Below, piece by piece: positions 8,259 to 17,695 of a DNA stretch of 64,000 nt. The stretch is from positions 1 through 64,000 of the forward strand of contig JAFGBS010000009.1 of NCBI GenBank assembly GCA_016933055.1. The letters run 5' to 3'. Made by a program: the position numbers and the translations under genes. Positions within the stretch are counted from its first letter, which is position 1; each line of letters begins with the position of its first letter. Origin of the DNA: Promethearchaeota archaeon. Its GTDB lineage: Archaea > Asgardarchaeota > Lokiarchaeia > Sigyniarchaeales > Promethearchaeaceae. The notes below the pieces were generated by a model. That model was not told where the DNA came from and searched no databases. It saw only the letters and a list, made by a program, of their open reading frames with translations.

Positions 8259-8664
8259 TCCCCAAGAAATTTACGATACATACAGAATCAATCGGTTTCA
8301 ATTAGTGGATCTTTCTATACTCATCGGGAATGATTATACTCCCGGAATCAAAGGGATTGGTCCGAAGAAAGGTATCGAACTGCTTCACAAACATCGGAAT
8401 CTAGAACAGTTGCCTAATAAGATCCGAGAAAAAATTCCCCTTAATGTATCAGATATTGGGATAATTCGTTCTCTATTTTTAATACCGAATGTTCTAACCA
8501 CAATTCCAGAATTATCATTTACATATCCCAATCGGGGAGGCATTTTGGAACTAATGACAGTAGATCATTCTCTACACCGAGATCGAGTGAGTAAAGGAAT
8601 CAAGCGATTATTAAAAGCCCATTTTTTAATGAAAATTACTCATATTCAAGATAAGAGAAAATAA
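8248..8664 (+). pseudogene. FEN-1/XPG-family nuclease, C-terminal half only
   Basis: 138 residues matching the C-terminal half of archaeal FEN-1: QLVDLSILIGNDYTPGIKGI followed by GPKKGIELL is the helix-three-turn-helix DNA-binding region, and the rest follows the family to GIKRLLKAH. The XPG-N and most XPG-I catalytic segments are missing; the usual length is about 340. A stop lies directly upstream in frame, and the preceding 130 bp encode the micro-membrane protein, so the 5' half was lost by rearrangement. No PIP box is visible at the end. Most likely a relic, though a stand-alone DNA-binding domain is possible. Confidence 0.7.
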
Positions 8665-8753
8665 AAACCATAGAATGTAGAATTATGCTGAAAGATAATT
8701 AGGAACTTAATGAGTGGAAGTTCAGATGTACCTATTCGTTCCGAGATGTGGAC

Positions 8754-9854
8754 CTATCTCCAATGTTTCCCTTTTTTTAGTTTTTGCCCCATTAGAAATT
8801 TCTGGAGAGGTCCTTTCTTGTGGTTATAGATGTGCTCATATAATTGATCATAATCTTTCGGAACTGTAGATGGTTTTTCAACGGGTTTTAACGATAATGC
8901 ACCCTGATTACATACGGTAACACAAATGCCACAACCAATACACCGATTTAGATCAATTTTTGCTTTCTTACTTTCTCCATTGATAGTGATTGCATTAACT
9001 TGACAGCTCTTCTCACATAATCCGCATCCAACGCATTTCTCAGTGATTAATTCAGCATAAAAATCATGAGTCCAAAATTCCGCAGGATAAGGTAATTGTT
9101 TTTGTAAGCGTAAAATGCCACAACAACAACCACAACAACTACAAATGAATTCAGGTATTTGTCCACCTGATGGTTGTAGTACTAAACCTTCTTTCTGGTT
9201 AAGTGTTAACGTTTCTATTGCTTCTTGTTGAGTTAATTCTTTTCCAATCCCAGAAAATAATAACTGGCTTGCCATCATTCCCATTGCAAGACATACATAC
9301 TCTCGTGTAGTTTTTTTACAATTTTCTCCTAGTATTTTTTGTCTTTCCCGGCAAACGCATTTTAACAAAGCAAACGGTCCGTTATTTTCATTCACTAATT
9401 TCATTACTTGATTATATGTCGCAATTTTATGCTCTGGAGTGATAGATTCCTCAATAGGGATAGTTCGCATTTGTGATACTTTGGAAGATAGAAATTCTAA
9501 ACCATATGCGGATGTATTGTCATAATCATCATACACTTTTACATATTCAGGAGTAAGTTCGCCACCTTTAAGTTCATATAATCCGATCACAAGTGGAATT
9601 AAAGCATATTGCAGTTCTTCTTGGTCTTTTCTTTGATAGATACAACGTATTCTAGCCATTTCAACTAAAAAGTTTTCCAGTTCCTCTTTAGTATAGAGTT
9701 TTTTCGTTTTCTCATGGATTTGATTAATTGATTGAAATCGAAAACTCAAATGAAGAGCAATTTTCACATGATTCTCTTTGGGGAAATGTAATTGCAATAA
9801 TCGAACATCGGAATCATCCTTTGACTTTGGATATCCTACAGCTTGCTTATTCAA
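8754..9854 (-). CDS. 4Fe-4S dicluster protein with extra cysteine motifs
   Basis: 366 residues from a TTG start. The N-terminal ~150 residues are helical with a winged-helix look (KTKKLYTKEELENFLVEMAR). The middle has CVCRERQ and CSCCGCCCGIL cysteine clusters, and the C-terminal part two ferredoxin motifs, CVGCGLCEKSCQVNAI and CIGCGICVTVCNQGAL. This is a widespread anaerobe family of 4Fe-4S proteins of unknown reaction, presumably electron transfer. Family members usually begin with a YRKLQKHL-type segment, and here that segment is encoded in frame upstream of the TTG (to about 9920), but with no ATG; the real start is therefore probably an ATT or other weak codon further upstream. Confidence 0.8.
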   Translation of the reverse strand: MNKQAVGYPKSKDDSDVRLLQLHFPKENHVKIALHLSFRFQSINQIHEKTKKLYTKEELENFLVEMARIRCIYQRKDQEELQYALIPLVIGLYELKGGELTPEYVKVYDDYDNTSAYGLEFLSSKVSQMRTIPIEESITPEHKIATYNQVMKLVNENNGPFALLKCVCRERQKILGENCKKTTREYVCLAMGMMASQLLFSGIGKELTQQEAIETLTLNQKEGLVLQPSGGQIPEFICSCCGCCCGILRLQKQLPYPAEFWTHDFYAELITEKCVGCGLCEKSCQVNAITINGESKKAKIDLNRCIGCGICVTVCNQGALSLKPVEKPSTVPKDYDQLYEHIYNHKKGPLQKFLMGQKLKKGKHWR

Positions 9855-10136
9855 ATGTTTTTGTAATTTTCGGTAAATACGTGGAACCTTTTCAATGGTT
9901 GAAATAAGACATCCCTTTTTTTCTTGATTTTTAATAAAGTTACTTAATTATGTCAAAGCAAAGGAACTTTATGAGGTTTCTTACTACTGATAAATTTTTA
10001 TATACGGTAAAAATGATTTTACGGAACAAAATCGGTTTTAACGTAATTTAATAGCGCCGTGGGTTAGTTTGAGAATTTATATAACTAAAATTGGAAACTG
10101 TACCATGAGGAAATTTTCATTATTGTTATTTTCAGG

Positions 10137-10144
10137 TTTAAATA
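10137..10144 (+). promoter_or_regulatory. TATA box for 10174 gene
   Basis: TTTAAATA lies 30 bp before the ATG at 10174, so the predicted start of transcription is 5-10 nt upstream of the coding start. Confidence 0.45.
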
Positions 10145-10173
10145 CTTCTCTCACTTTCCAACTTTGATAACAA

Positions 10174-10455
10174 ATGACCGAAGTATCTATTGAAGAGAAT
10201 CGACCCAAAATCATAGAATTCATCGAAGCCACGTTTTTCCAATCGTTGAACGTGCTCCCTAATGAATTAGTGAAACTAGAACGAGAAGAGATCACCATGA
10301 AGCAATTCCGTGCATTCATTCTGGAACAGCGAGTATGGTTTGCAGAACGGGTACTTGACTATTGGAATACTACCCATAACAGAGAGACTCAATTGGAAAA
10401 TACATTATTGCATATTGGAAAAGAACTACAGGAAGAAATGAAAGCGAATGACTGA
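10174..10455 (+). CDS. Hypothetical helical protein, 93 aa
   Basis: A charged, all-helical protein (EENRPKIIEFIEATFF, KLEREEITMKQFRAFI, ETQLENTLLHIGKELQEEM) without cysteine, membrane segment or known motif. A TATA box 30 bp upstream and an ATG with no strong ribosome-binding site fit a near-leaderless archaeal transcript. It stands alone between the ferredoxin gene and the repair operon. I do not recognise the family. Confidence 0.55.
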   Translation: MTEVSIEENRPKIIEFIEATFFQSLNVLPNELVKLEREEITMKQFRAFILEQRVWFAERVLDYWNTTHNRETQLENTLLHIGKELQEEMKAND

Positions 10456-10716
10456 ATCCCCCAAGAGGATCGATACTTAAAATGCTTATGTGCGGATCTA
10501 CTTTATAGATATATATGCTGAATTCTAAGAATGAGATTGTCTATGTGGCCAATACTCACAAAGAATCCCGATCATCCATAGGTGCATGGGTAGGGTATAT
10601 TTTAATATTCTATCTATACGAAATGAAAAAGACCAGACTGTGTGAAAATAGTTTGGAAACATTCTTTGACTAATCAAGTAGAGGGATCTTGGAAAATTTA
10701 GCAATTTCATTTTCGG

Positions 10717-10727
10717 TTTTATAAATA
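10717..10727 (+). promoter_or_regulatory. TATA box of the helicase operon
   Basis: TTTTATAAATA centred about 28 bp before the ATG at 10750, the spacing expected for a leaderless archaeal message. Confidence 0.5.
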
Positions 10728-10749
10728 ATCATATACTTTCATCCGTAGC

Positions 10750-12969
10750 ATGCACTCTCTAACCTCTCTCCCTATTAATCCATTAGAATCCCCCTATCTC
10801 AAGAAAGAGAAGTTGGAGGTGCGTACATACCAAGTTAAGATTGCCAAAAAATGCATAGGGCAGAACTATTTAGTGTCGATTCTGACGGGTTTGGGGAAAA
10901 CTATCATTGCGATTCTAACTACTGCGGGAATCTTAACCAGATCTTTTCCCAACTCAAAAATCGTGATGGTTGCTCCCACTAGACCCCTAATTCTGCAACA
11001 TGCGAAAATTTTTCAGCAATTCCTCAGCGTAAAAATTAACGAGGAATCGGTCCTCACGGGATCTGTCAAACCCACGAAACGTATTCAAACTTTTCAACAA
11101 CGGCGAATCCTTTTCTATACACCTCAAACTTTACGCAACGATTTGAAAGAACAACGATACAATCTCAAGGATGTGAGTTTATTGATTATCGATGAAGCTC
11201 ATAAAGCGTCGGGAGACTATGCGTATACCGAGATCGCATCCATCTATCACGAAAGCAATCCCGATGGATCGATTTTAGCTTTGACGGCCAGTCCTGGTGC
11301 AGCCAAAGAACAAATCCATACATTGTGCAAAAATCTCTTCATACCCAATAATCACATCGAGTTACGGGATCGAGAAGATGAAGACGTGAAATCCTATGTA
11401 AAACAAATGGCGATAACGAAAATTGGTGTAGATATATCGGATTTTATGAAAGAAATCTTAACGGAATTGAATGAAATTCTCCGAGAACGCATGATCTTCT
11501 TAATGAACTGCGGCTATCTCATCGATTATAATGGGGATCCAATTGAGGACGTCGACCAATTAACTCGTTTTTCCCATCATCTCTCTCTTCAACTTAATAC
11601 TACCTTACTTTCTCGAAGTCAAGAACTCAAGGGTTCCGTTGTTTTACCCGATTCTCAAGATGAGTACCTCTATCAAGCCATATCTGTGAACGCAGAAGTC
11701 TTACGCATCTACCACATGATAAAAACCACCGAATCCCAAGGACTCAATGTACTGTTTGAATATCTCGAACAAATACAGAACAATATTCGAAAATCCACTG
11801 CATCGAAAGCGCTTAAGAATTTAGCATCCGATTCTCGCTTGTACTTACTCTATAAAACCATAAGAGATAAGGCAAACTCTGATTCCAGTGAAGAATTAAT
11901 CCATCCGAAACTGATTCAACTTAAAGATATTCTTACTGAAGAATTGAAGGAGAATCCCCAAGCTCGAATTTTACAGTTCGCGGAATTTCGGGACACCATT
12001 CAAGTAATCTATAATATCTTAAAGAAACTACCGAATCTTTATCCCGTTCGATTCGTGGGGCAAAATACCAAGTCTAAAAAAGATCGGGGTCTATCTCAAA
12101 AAGACCAAGTAGCAATATTGGACCATTTCCGACAAGGTAAATATAACGTATGAGTATCTACCAGTGTTGCCGAAGAAGGATTAGATATTGCGGAATGCGA
12201 TATGGTAATTTTTTATGATGCAGTGCCAACGGAAATACGATTAATTCAACGAAAAGGGAGGACTGCCCGACAGCGAGAGGGTAAGGTCGTTATTTTATAT
12301 AGTAAAGGCACTTCCGATGAGAAAAATTTGAAAAAATCACTCTCCCGACTACAACAGATGCACAATCATCTTAGACCGAAAACTAACGAAAAGAAAAAGG
12401 ATGCAATACAGATCGCTGAAGAGGAATCCCAACAACAAACCATTGAACGCTTTATGGATGCGGTTACACAACCCAAGCAAGATTTTCAAGAATTTCAAGC
12501 ATTTCCACAATTACGACTTGCTTCAACCCCCCATTCTTCAATTATTACTATTTACTCAGACGCAGGAAAAAAATACAAATTAACAGAACTATTCATTCAA
12601 AATTCTATCCCATTCTCTAAGGAAACCCCCACGATTCCATATAATTTTTTAACCCCAATCTTAGCGAATTCAGTAACACTTTTTCTTACCATCCTCTTAC
12701 CTTCGAAACTTCAGCAAGCTCGATTGCGCCAAGATGAATTATACAATGAACTCAACCTTCTTTCATCTAATTTTGAAGTGGTTATTTTAGGAATTGATTT
12801 TCTGAATTATACGGAATTAGTGGCAGGAGGTAAAGAAAACTTAATCCAACCGATTCGGACAATTTCACACGAATTCTCTAACATTGTGCTAATCCCAATA
12901 GATAAGATAAGCGATCTCCACATGGTATTACTTCCCATTCTAATCAATCAACGAAAAGAAGAATCATGA
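10750..12969 (+). pseudogene. hef: Hef/FANCM-type SF2 helicase interrupted by one in-frame TGA
   Basis: Two ORFs (10750-12152 and 12202-12969) are one frame split by TGA at 12150-12152. Helicase motifs are in order: YQVKIAKKC, Walker A TGLGKT, IIDEAHKASGDYAY, ALTASPG, then after the stop VSTSVAEEGLDI and IQRKGRTARQREG. The stop falls in NV*VSTSVAEEG, where the family has a conserved aliphatic residue, so one base change explains it. The last ~150 residues resemble the XPF nuclease fold of Hef but lack the ERKxxxD motif, as in the inactive nuclease of FANCM. Hef processes stalled forks. It is followed by a zinc-ribbon gene (ATGA overlap) and a RadB-like gene. Either a recent pseudogene, a sequence error, or readthrough. 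Confidence 0.8.
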
Positions 12970-13460
12970 CAGACTATATCGTATTCCAATGCACGAAATG
13001 TAACCAATATACCTATGCAAAAACCACGCAAAAAGGAAAAAAATGTCCGCGTTGTGGTAGGAATCATATTATTAATAAAGTGAACGGTGAATTAGTAAAT
13101 GCTCCAACGAAAGCAATGGAGTTAGTGAAATATAACCAGAATCAAATTAATTCCTCGAAATCATTCAATAGTACAAAGAAGCCGATTCCTATTCGTACTC
13201 CATCCTCTTCTGAACCATTGATTATCCCTATTATTGCACAAGATGCTCAACTCACTAAATTATTACAAAAAGTTATCGAATGGCAACGAAATGAGAACAT
13301 CTCTTTTAAAGAAGGGTTTCCCGAATACATCATTGAGTATATTGTCCAAGAGATCGAACTGGAATCCCGTAGTCGAACGATCTTGATCCGAAAGCTCCAT
13401 CAATTAAAGCAATTTACACGCTTAGAGGGAGGTAATATCTATATTGAAGAAACATATTAA
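12966..13460 (+). CDS. Zinc-ribbon protein of the helicase operon (DUF1922-like N-terminus)
   Basis: 164 residues. The start overlaps the helicase stop (ATGA), which indicates translational coupling. Residues 7-30 hold FQCTKCNQYTYAK and KKCPRCGRNH, a zinc ribbon of the DUF1922 type found in archaea; a linker rich in Ser/Pro (60-85) leads to a C-terminal winged-helix-like half (WQRNENISFKEGFPEYIIEY, then IRKLHQLKQFTRLEGGNIYI). The downstream RadB-like gene overlaps its end by 17 bp. It probably binds DNA in the same repair process; that is inferred from the operon. Confidence 0.7.
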   Translation: MTDYIVFQCTKCNQYTYAKTTQKGKKCPRCGRNHIINKVNGELVNAPTKAMELVKYNQNQINSSKSFNSTKKPIPIRTPSSSEPLIIPIIAQDAQLTKLLQKVIEWQRNENISFKEGFPEYIIEYIVQEIELESRSRTILIRKLHQLKQFTRLEGGNIYIEETY

Positions 13461-14010
13461 TCCGGAAGGATTATGGGAACAGCATTATCACTCCAAAATT
13501 ATTCAAATCTATGGGAAAGCGGGATCAGGAAAATCGACCCTAGCGATGCATTTTGTAGGATATATTTTACAACAAGACATAAAAAATAAGGCATTCTGGG
13601 TGGATGCAGAGCGAAAAACCACTTCTAAACGATTGAATGATATCATAGGTAATAATGCACGTTCGATTTTGATTGCTCAACCACGAACCTATGATGAACA
13701 AGAAAAAGTATTCAAAAGCTTATCCACCATGGAATTTCCTATTACTGTGATTGTGATTGACACGATATCTCACCATTTTCGGGAGCTGGAAAAACGAGAT
13801 TCATGGACTTCGTATTCTGACTATCTCCAATTCTTTTATGAAATCCATATCCTCCCTCTACTTATTACTCAAAGATGGATGAATTGTCATCTCATTCTGG
13901 TGCATCAAATAACCTCCCTACCGGAGGAAGAGGATAAACCATATCTCTATAAGGTATTTGAAGAGATCCACTCAGATTGGATTCATCTCGAGAAGGGATT
14001 TGAATCTTAA
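13444..14010 (+). CDS. RadB/RecA-family ATPase
   Basis: 188 residues from a TTG start inside the previous gene. Walker A is GKAGSGKST (about 24-32), Walker B is ITVIVIDTISHHF, and the length fits the short RadB group rather than full RadA. RadB proteins lack the N-terminal DNA-binding domain of RadA and modulate recombination. The start is supported by the GLWEQ..SKIIQIYG lead-in to the P-loop, normal for the family. It is the last gene of the operon helicase - zinc ribbon - RadB-like, consistent with repair of stalled replication forks. Confidence 0.75.
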   Translation: MKKHINPEGLWEQHYHSKIIQIYGKAGSGKSTLAMHFVGYILQQDIKNKAFWVDAERKTTSKRLNDIIGNNARSILIAQPRTYDEQEKVFKSLSTMEFPITVIVIDTISHHFRELEKRDSWTSYSDYLQFFYEIHILPLLITQRWMNCHLILVHQITSLPEEEDKPYLYKVFEEIHSDWIHLEKGFES

Positions 14011-14040
14011 AATTGACTCACTAATTTTGTATCCTATACC

Positions 14041-14940
14041 TTAGCTCGTACCCAATGAATCTCTGATTAATGAATCCAATTTTTTTTCTATCGATCTAAT
14101 ATTCTCCTGTATTATCTTATAGAAATTAATAATTTTTTCTGTGTCATTCAATTCTTTTATCCACAACCAATAATCCTTTAATTCGGTATTATCTTCATGG
14201 AAATTGATCCATTTATTAATAAAAGCAATAATTTTATCAATTTCTTTTTTTCTAATTTCACCTTCACAATAATTTTCAATTTGCAGTCTTAAGTTTTGTA
14301 TGGCAAATTTCCGATATTGAGAAGGATCCAACTTCCTATAGATGGGATTTTTTTCAAACTTATCTTTTGGAACTATGGTTTCATAGTTTTGAGTAATTGT
14401 AATTCCTCTTTCAATGTATGCTATACCATATATATATTGCCAGATATAAGCAGTAAAACTATCGGGATCGATATTACAAATGATTCCATTTTCATATGCT
14501 TTCTGAATCAACTCTCGAATGATTTTCAAGGGTTTTCCCGGTTCATATGTATCTTCAATGGGACCAATTAGATTTGAGTTCGGTGGTTCAGAAAGAAACA
14601 AGATGTTAAAACCTTCTTCATTTTCACTAGCCCAATTGATGAATTCTTCAGCAATTTCTATGATAAAATCTATAATATTTTTCGTGTTATTTGAAATAAT
14701 TTTTAAGATTAAATTCTCAATAGATTTAAGGTATTTTACACGCATCCCAATAAAGATCTCGCGTTTACTTTGAAAATAATTATAAATATTCTTTGCACTC
14801 ATTCCTGTCTTTCGTGCGATTTCTCGCATAGAAAGCCCATCCATTCCTGACTCTGCATACAATTCAATTGCAGCATCAATGATATCTGATATTTGCTGTT
14901 CTCGCTTATCTATTTTAGAATTTGTAAATGAATCTGGCAT
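14041..14940 (-). CDS. TetR-family transcriptional regulator
   Basis: 299 residues, longer than the usual ~200. The N-terminal TetR helix-turn-helix is clear: IIDAAIELYAESGMDGLSMR then EIARKTGMSAKNIYNYFQSK. The remaining ~235 residues are helical and would form the ligand and dimer domain. It is divergent from the C45 hydrolase-MFS pair, and three related dyads lie in the 218-bp gap, so autoregulation and control of that pair are likely. The inducer may be a small molecule handled by those two genes. Confidence 0.85.
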   Translation of the reverse strand: MPDSFTNSKIDKREQQISDIIDAAIELYAESGMDGLSMREIARKTGMSAKNIYNYFQSKREIFIGMRVKYLKSIENLILKIISNNTKNIIDFIIEIAEEFINWASENEEGFNILFLSEPPNSNLIGPIEDTYEPGKPLKIIRELIQKAYENGIICNIDPDSFTAYIWQYIYGIAYIERGITITQNYETIVPKDKFEKNPIYRKLDPSQYRKFAIQNLRLQIENYCEGEIRKKEIDKIIAFINKWINFHEDNTELKDYWLWIKELNDTEKIINFYKIIQENIRSIEKKLDSLIRDSLGTS

Positions 14941-15004
14941 TATTGAACTCTTAAAGAAATAACGTATTCTAGATTTTAATTTTTATTCTATTTATAATAG
15001 ATAA

Positions 15005-15138
15005 ATCAACAATGTTGATATTTATATTACACGTCGTTATCATAGATTTTCAAATTCTAATCCACAAGGTTTATATATTAAATGATGTGAATTCAATATT
15101 GTTGAATAGAACTTAGGTATTTATTCAACAATGTTTAC
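15005..15138. promoter_or_regulatory. Three operator-like dyads between TetR and hydrolase genes
   Basis: Site 1 (15005-15019) is ATCAACA-A-TGTTGAT, a perfect 7-bp dyad. Site 2 (15091-15107) is ATTCAATATTGTTGAAT and site 3 (15123-15138) is ATTCAACAATGTTTAC; all fit the pattern TTCAACAaTGTTGAA. Odd-centred 15-bp dyads near a divergent tetR gene are typical TetR operators. Sites 2 and 3 lie within 70 bp of the 15158 start. Confidence 0.65.
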
Positions 15139-15157
15139 CAATGGCTGATGAAAAGCA

Positions 15158-16354
15158 ATGCAAAACACTCACAATATGATTTCTCTTGAAGGTACATATT
15201 ATGATGCTGGATTTCAACAAGGAAGGGTAAACAAGGAAAATCTGTGGAAAATGTATAATTTACTTCCACAATTTGGAGATTTTATCTGCCAAAAACCTAA
15301 AGATATACCATTAACCGAATTTATTGAGTCAGTTAAAACAAAAACAACCAAGAAATTAAAAAGTCTTTATCAAAAATTTGCTCCAGATTGCTGGGAATAC
15401 AATTTGGGCATTGTTAATGGAGCAAGTTTACCGATGGATAATCTTCTCTTACTCCAAAATATCGAAATTAGTATACCACAAGTTGATTATATAATTCACG
15501 AAAATGAGGAATTTCCCATATTACGTACTACTGGTTTAGAAGGAGCGTGTACAACTTCATTAACCACTCCAGAATGGTCTGAAACGGGAGGAATTTTAAT
15601 GACTAAAAACTTTGGTTATCCTTTCATCACACTCTTCATTCATTATGGAAAGCGATTACGTCTTAAGGGAAGAAATCAAGTATTAAGTTTTTCATTATCC
15701 CCTCTTGTGGGAGCACCTCATGGAATGAATGAAGCAGGTTTGACAATTTCTTACAATTATGCTTATCCACAAGATGGACCAATTGAAGGATTGCCCATTT
15801 CCACCCTTGTTCAAGAAGCATTATTAAATTTCACTACCGTCAAAGAGACAGTGGATTATTTTAAAAAAATGCCACGAGGGAATGGTGCTATGGTGACCAT
15901 AGGGGATGCTGATGGAAACAGTATATGTTTAGAACTCTGCTTCAAAACAGTTGGAATTAGAACTGCTGAAAAAGGACGTCTCATCGTGACAAATGATCTA
16001 TTAAGTCCTGAAGGGCAATCAGTTGATAAACCTCCTAATGCTCGTTTTTCTGATTCCGCTCATCCTGGTTTGCGTGGAAAACTCATGAATGAATCCTCCA
16101 AATTCCGATATGATAGAATGGATTATCTCTTTTATCGGATAATGAGTAAAGGGAAAATTACAATTAAAGACCTACATCAGATTATGACAGATCACGGTCC
16201 TACGGGATACGGATCAGATAATACTATTTGCCGTCATGGACCTGCTGCGAACACAACAACAGCCATCATATTCGATATTAAAAATCTATGTTTGTATGGG
16301 ACAATCGGTAGTCCATGCAAACACAATCTTAAGCAATACACTTTTCTAAAATAA
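15158..16354 (+). CDS. C45-family Ntn-hydrolase (acyl-CoA:6-APA acyltransferase-like)
   Basis: 398 residues; the conserved part begins at MISLEGTYYDAGFQQG, so the second Met (15176) could be the true start. LEGACTTSL has the cysteine that becomes the N-terminal nucleophile after self-cleavage in peptidase C45/AAT proteins; later GAPHGMNEAGLTISYN and GDADGNSICLE are family-typical. These enzymes hydrolyse or transfer acyl groups on amides; archaeal substrates are unknown. No signal peptide is evident, so it is cytoplasmic. It is followed 29 bp later by an MFS transporter and is probably under TetR control. Confidence 0.8.
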   Translation: MQNTHNMISLEGTYYDAGFQQGRVNKENLWKMYNLLPQFGDFICQKPKDIPLTEFIESVKTKTTKKLKSLYQKFAPDCWEYNLGIVNGASLPMDNLLLLQNIEISIPQVDYIIHENEEFPILRTTGLEGACTTSLTTPEWSETGGILMTKNFGYPFITLFIHYGKRLRLKGRNQVLSFSLSPLVGAPHGMNEAGLTISYNYAYPQDGPIEGLPISTLVQEALLNFTTVKETVDYFKKMPRGNGAMVTIGDADGNSICLELCFKTVGIRTAEKGRLIVTNDLLSPEGQSVDKPPNARFSDSAHPGLRGKLMNESSKFRYDRMDYLFYRIMSKGKITIKDLHQIMTDHGPTGYGSDNTICRHGPAANTTTAIIFDIKNLCLYGTIGSPCKHNLKQYTFLK

Positions 16355-16383
16355 ATTACAATTAAACATAAAAAGGGATTAAT

Positions 16384-17646
16384 ATGGAAGAAAATATTGA
16401 AGAAACACCACAAATATTTCGGAAAAGAAACTGGAAAAAATCCTATCTCGTATCTGTGGGAAGTTTTTACCTATTCCAAGGTTTATATGCGACGGCGATT
16501 AACCTTTATAAGGACAATTTTTTAGTCAATATTGCAAATGTAGATGTAAGTTTTTTTGGAATATTTACCTTCTTATATGCAATTCCCCTGTATTTAAAAA
16601 TGTTTCCTGGATTATTGAGTGATCGGGTTCCTATCGGAAGATTTGGTAGAAGAAAGCCCTATATTCTCATAGGAACTCTTCTATACATTCCTTGTTTTTT
16701 AATTTTAATGTTTTCGAAACAAACAGATGTCACGTGGCCTTGGTTTTTTTCCCTTTTAGGTGTTCAATGGGTTTGGGTCTTGGTTGACGGGACTCTTGAT
16801 GCTCTAACAGTAGATATTACACCGGAAAACAAGAAAGGAATTATGCAGGGAGTTGCTTGGGGGTCACGGGGAATTGGAGGAGTAATTGCGAGTATAATAC
16901 TCATGATACTGGCTAGTGTTTTAGGGTGGCAAGTTACGATAGCCTTGATCGGATTATTTGCAGTAATTCAAGCATTTTCTGGTTTATTTTTGAAAGAACC
17001 CCCAATTAGGCGCGAAAATCTACCCCCTCTCAAAAAAGTATTTAAACAAACTTTTTTCAATCGACAAGTATTGTTCGGATTTATCTTTTCACTGATTGCG
17101 AGTGTCACCACTGCATCATTTTTGTTTTTCGTACCCGTGTTTTCGGGCATTGGAGGTGTAGTGGGATTGAATTTGGGACTAATTTATGCTGTCGGTATGG
17201 CGGGTTCTTTTTTGGGAGCAGTTGTATTTGGGAAAATTAGCGACAATATCGGAGCAAAAAAAACATTCATCATCACTGCTATATCCTTTTGGATAGGTGT
17301 TGCATTATGGATACCCATTCGACCAGGTATTTCGCTTATATATCTATTTATTATCGCTCTTATTTATGGGATTAACATTGGAGGATTCATGGCTTCCAGT
17401 AATCGTATAGCAATGGAACTTTCAGATGTGGTATTCATGAAAAATGGTGAACCTGGGATCGAAGGTTTCATGTTCTCTACATTTTCTGCCGTTCAAAATT
17501 TTGGAACGCAAGGACTCGGACCACTAATAGTTAGTGCGGTTTCAATATATCTAAATTTGCCTTATGCATTTTTTGTATTGATTCCGTTTACTCTGGTAGC
17601 TATTTTATTATTGAAGTTCGTAAAGCCTTGGATTCCTAAACAATGA
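16384..17646 (+). CDS. Major facilitator superfamily transporter
   Basis: 420 residues with about 12 hydrophobic helices. The loop between helices 2 and 3 reads LSDRVPIGRFGRRKPYILIG, a good match to the MFS signature (GxLaDrxGrkr), and a second copy (FGKISDNIGAKKTFIITA) follows in the C-terminal half. It is co-oriented with the C45 hydrolase with 29 bp between, preceded by an AAAAAGGG ribosome-binding region. Substrate cannot be read from the sequence; uptake or export of the hydrolase substrate is a reasonable inference. Confidence 0.85.
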   Translation: MEENIEETPQIFRKRNWKKSYLVSVGSFYLFQGLYATAINLYKDNFLVNIANVDVSFFGIFTFLYAIPLYLKMFPGLLSDRVPIGRFGRRKPYILIGTLLYIPCFLILMFSKQTDVTWPWFFSLLGVQWVWVLVDGTLDALTVDITPENKKGIMQGVAWGSRGIGGVIASIILMILASVLGWQVTIALIGLFAVIQAFSGLFLKEPPIRRENLPPLKKVFKQTFFNRQVLFGFIFSLIASVTTASFLFFVPVFSGIGGVVGLNLGLIYAVGMAGSFLGAVVFGKISDNIGAKKTFIITAISFWIGVALWIPIRPGISLIYLFIIALIYGINIGGFMASSNRIAMELSDVVFMKNGEPGIEGFMFSTFSAVQNFGTQGLGPLIVSAVSIYLNLPYAFFVLIPFTLVAILLLKFVKPWIPKQ

Positions 17647-17660
17647 TTTTTTTTTCTTTA
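17647..17660 (+). terminator. T-run terminator after MFS gene
   Basis: Nine consecutive T residues follow directly on the TGA of the MFS gene. Confidence 0.5.
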
Positions 17661-17695
17661 CTTTAAAAAACATAAGATTTGATTTCCAAAGGATG

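Noticed and set aside
12150-12152. Selenocysteine (UGA) recoding in the helicase
   Set aside because: The family has an aliphatic residue here, not cysteine, and no SECIS-like hairpin was seen.
14296-14773. Plus-strand ORFs of 91 and 84 codons
   Set aside because: Antisense shadows of the TetR gene, whose helix-turn-helix is unmistakable.
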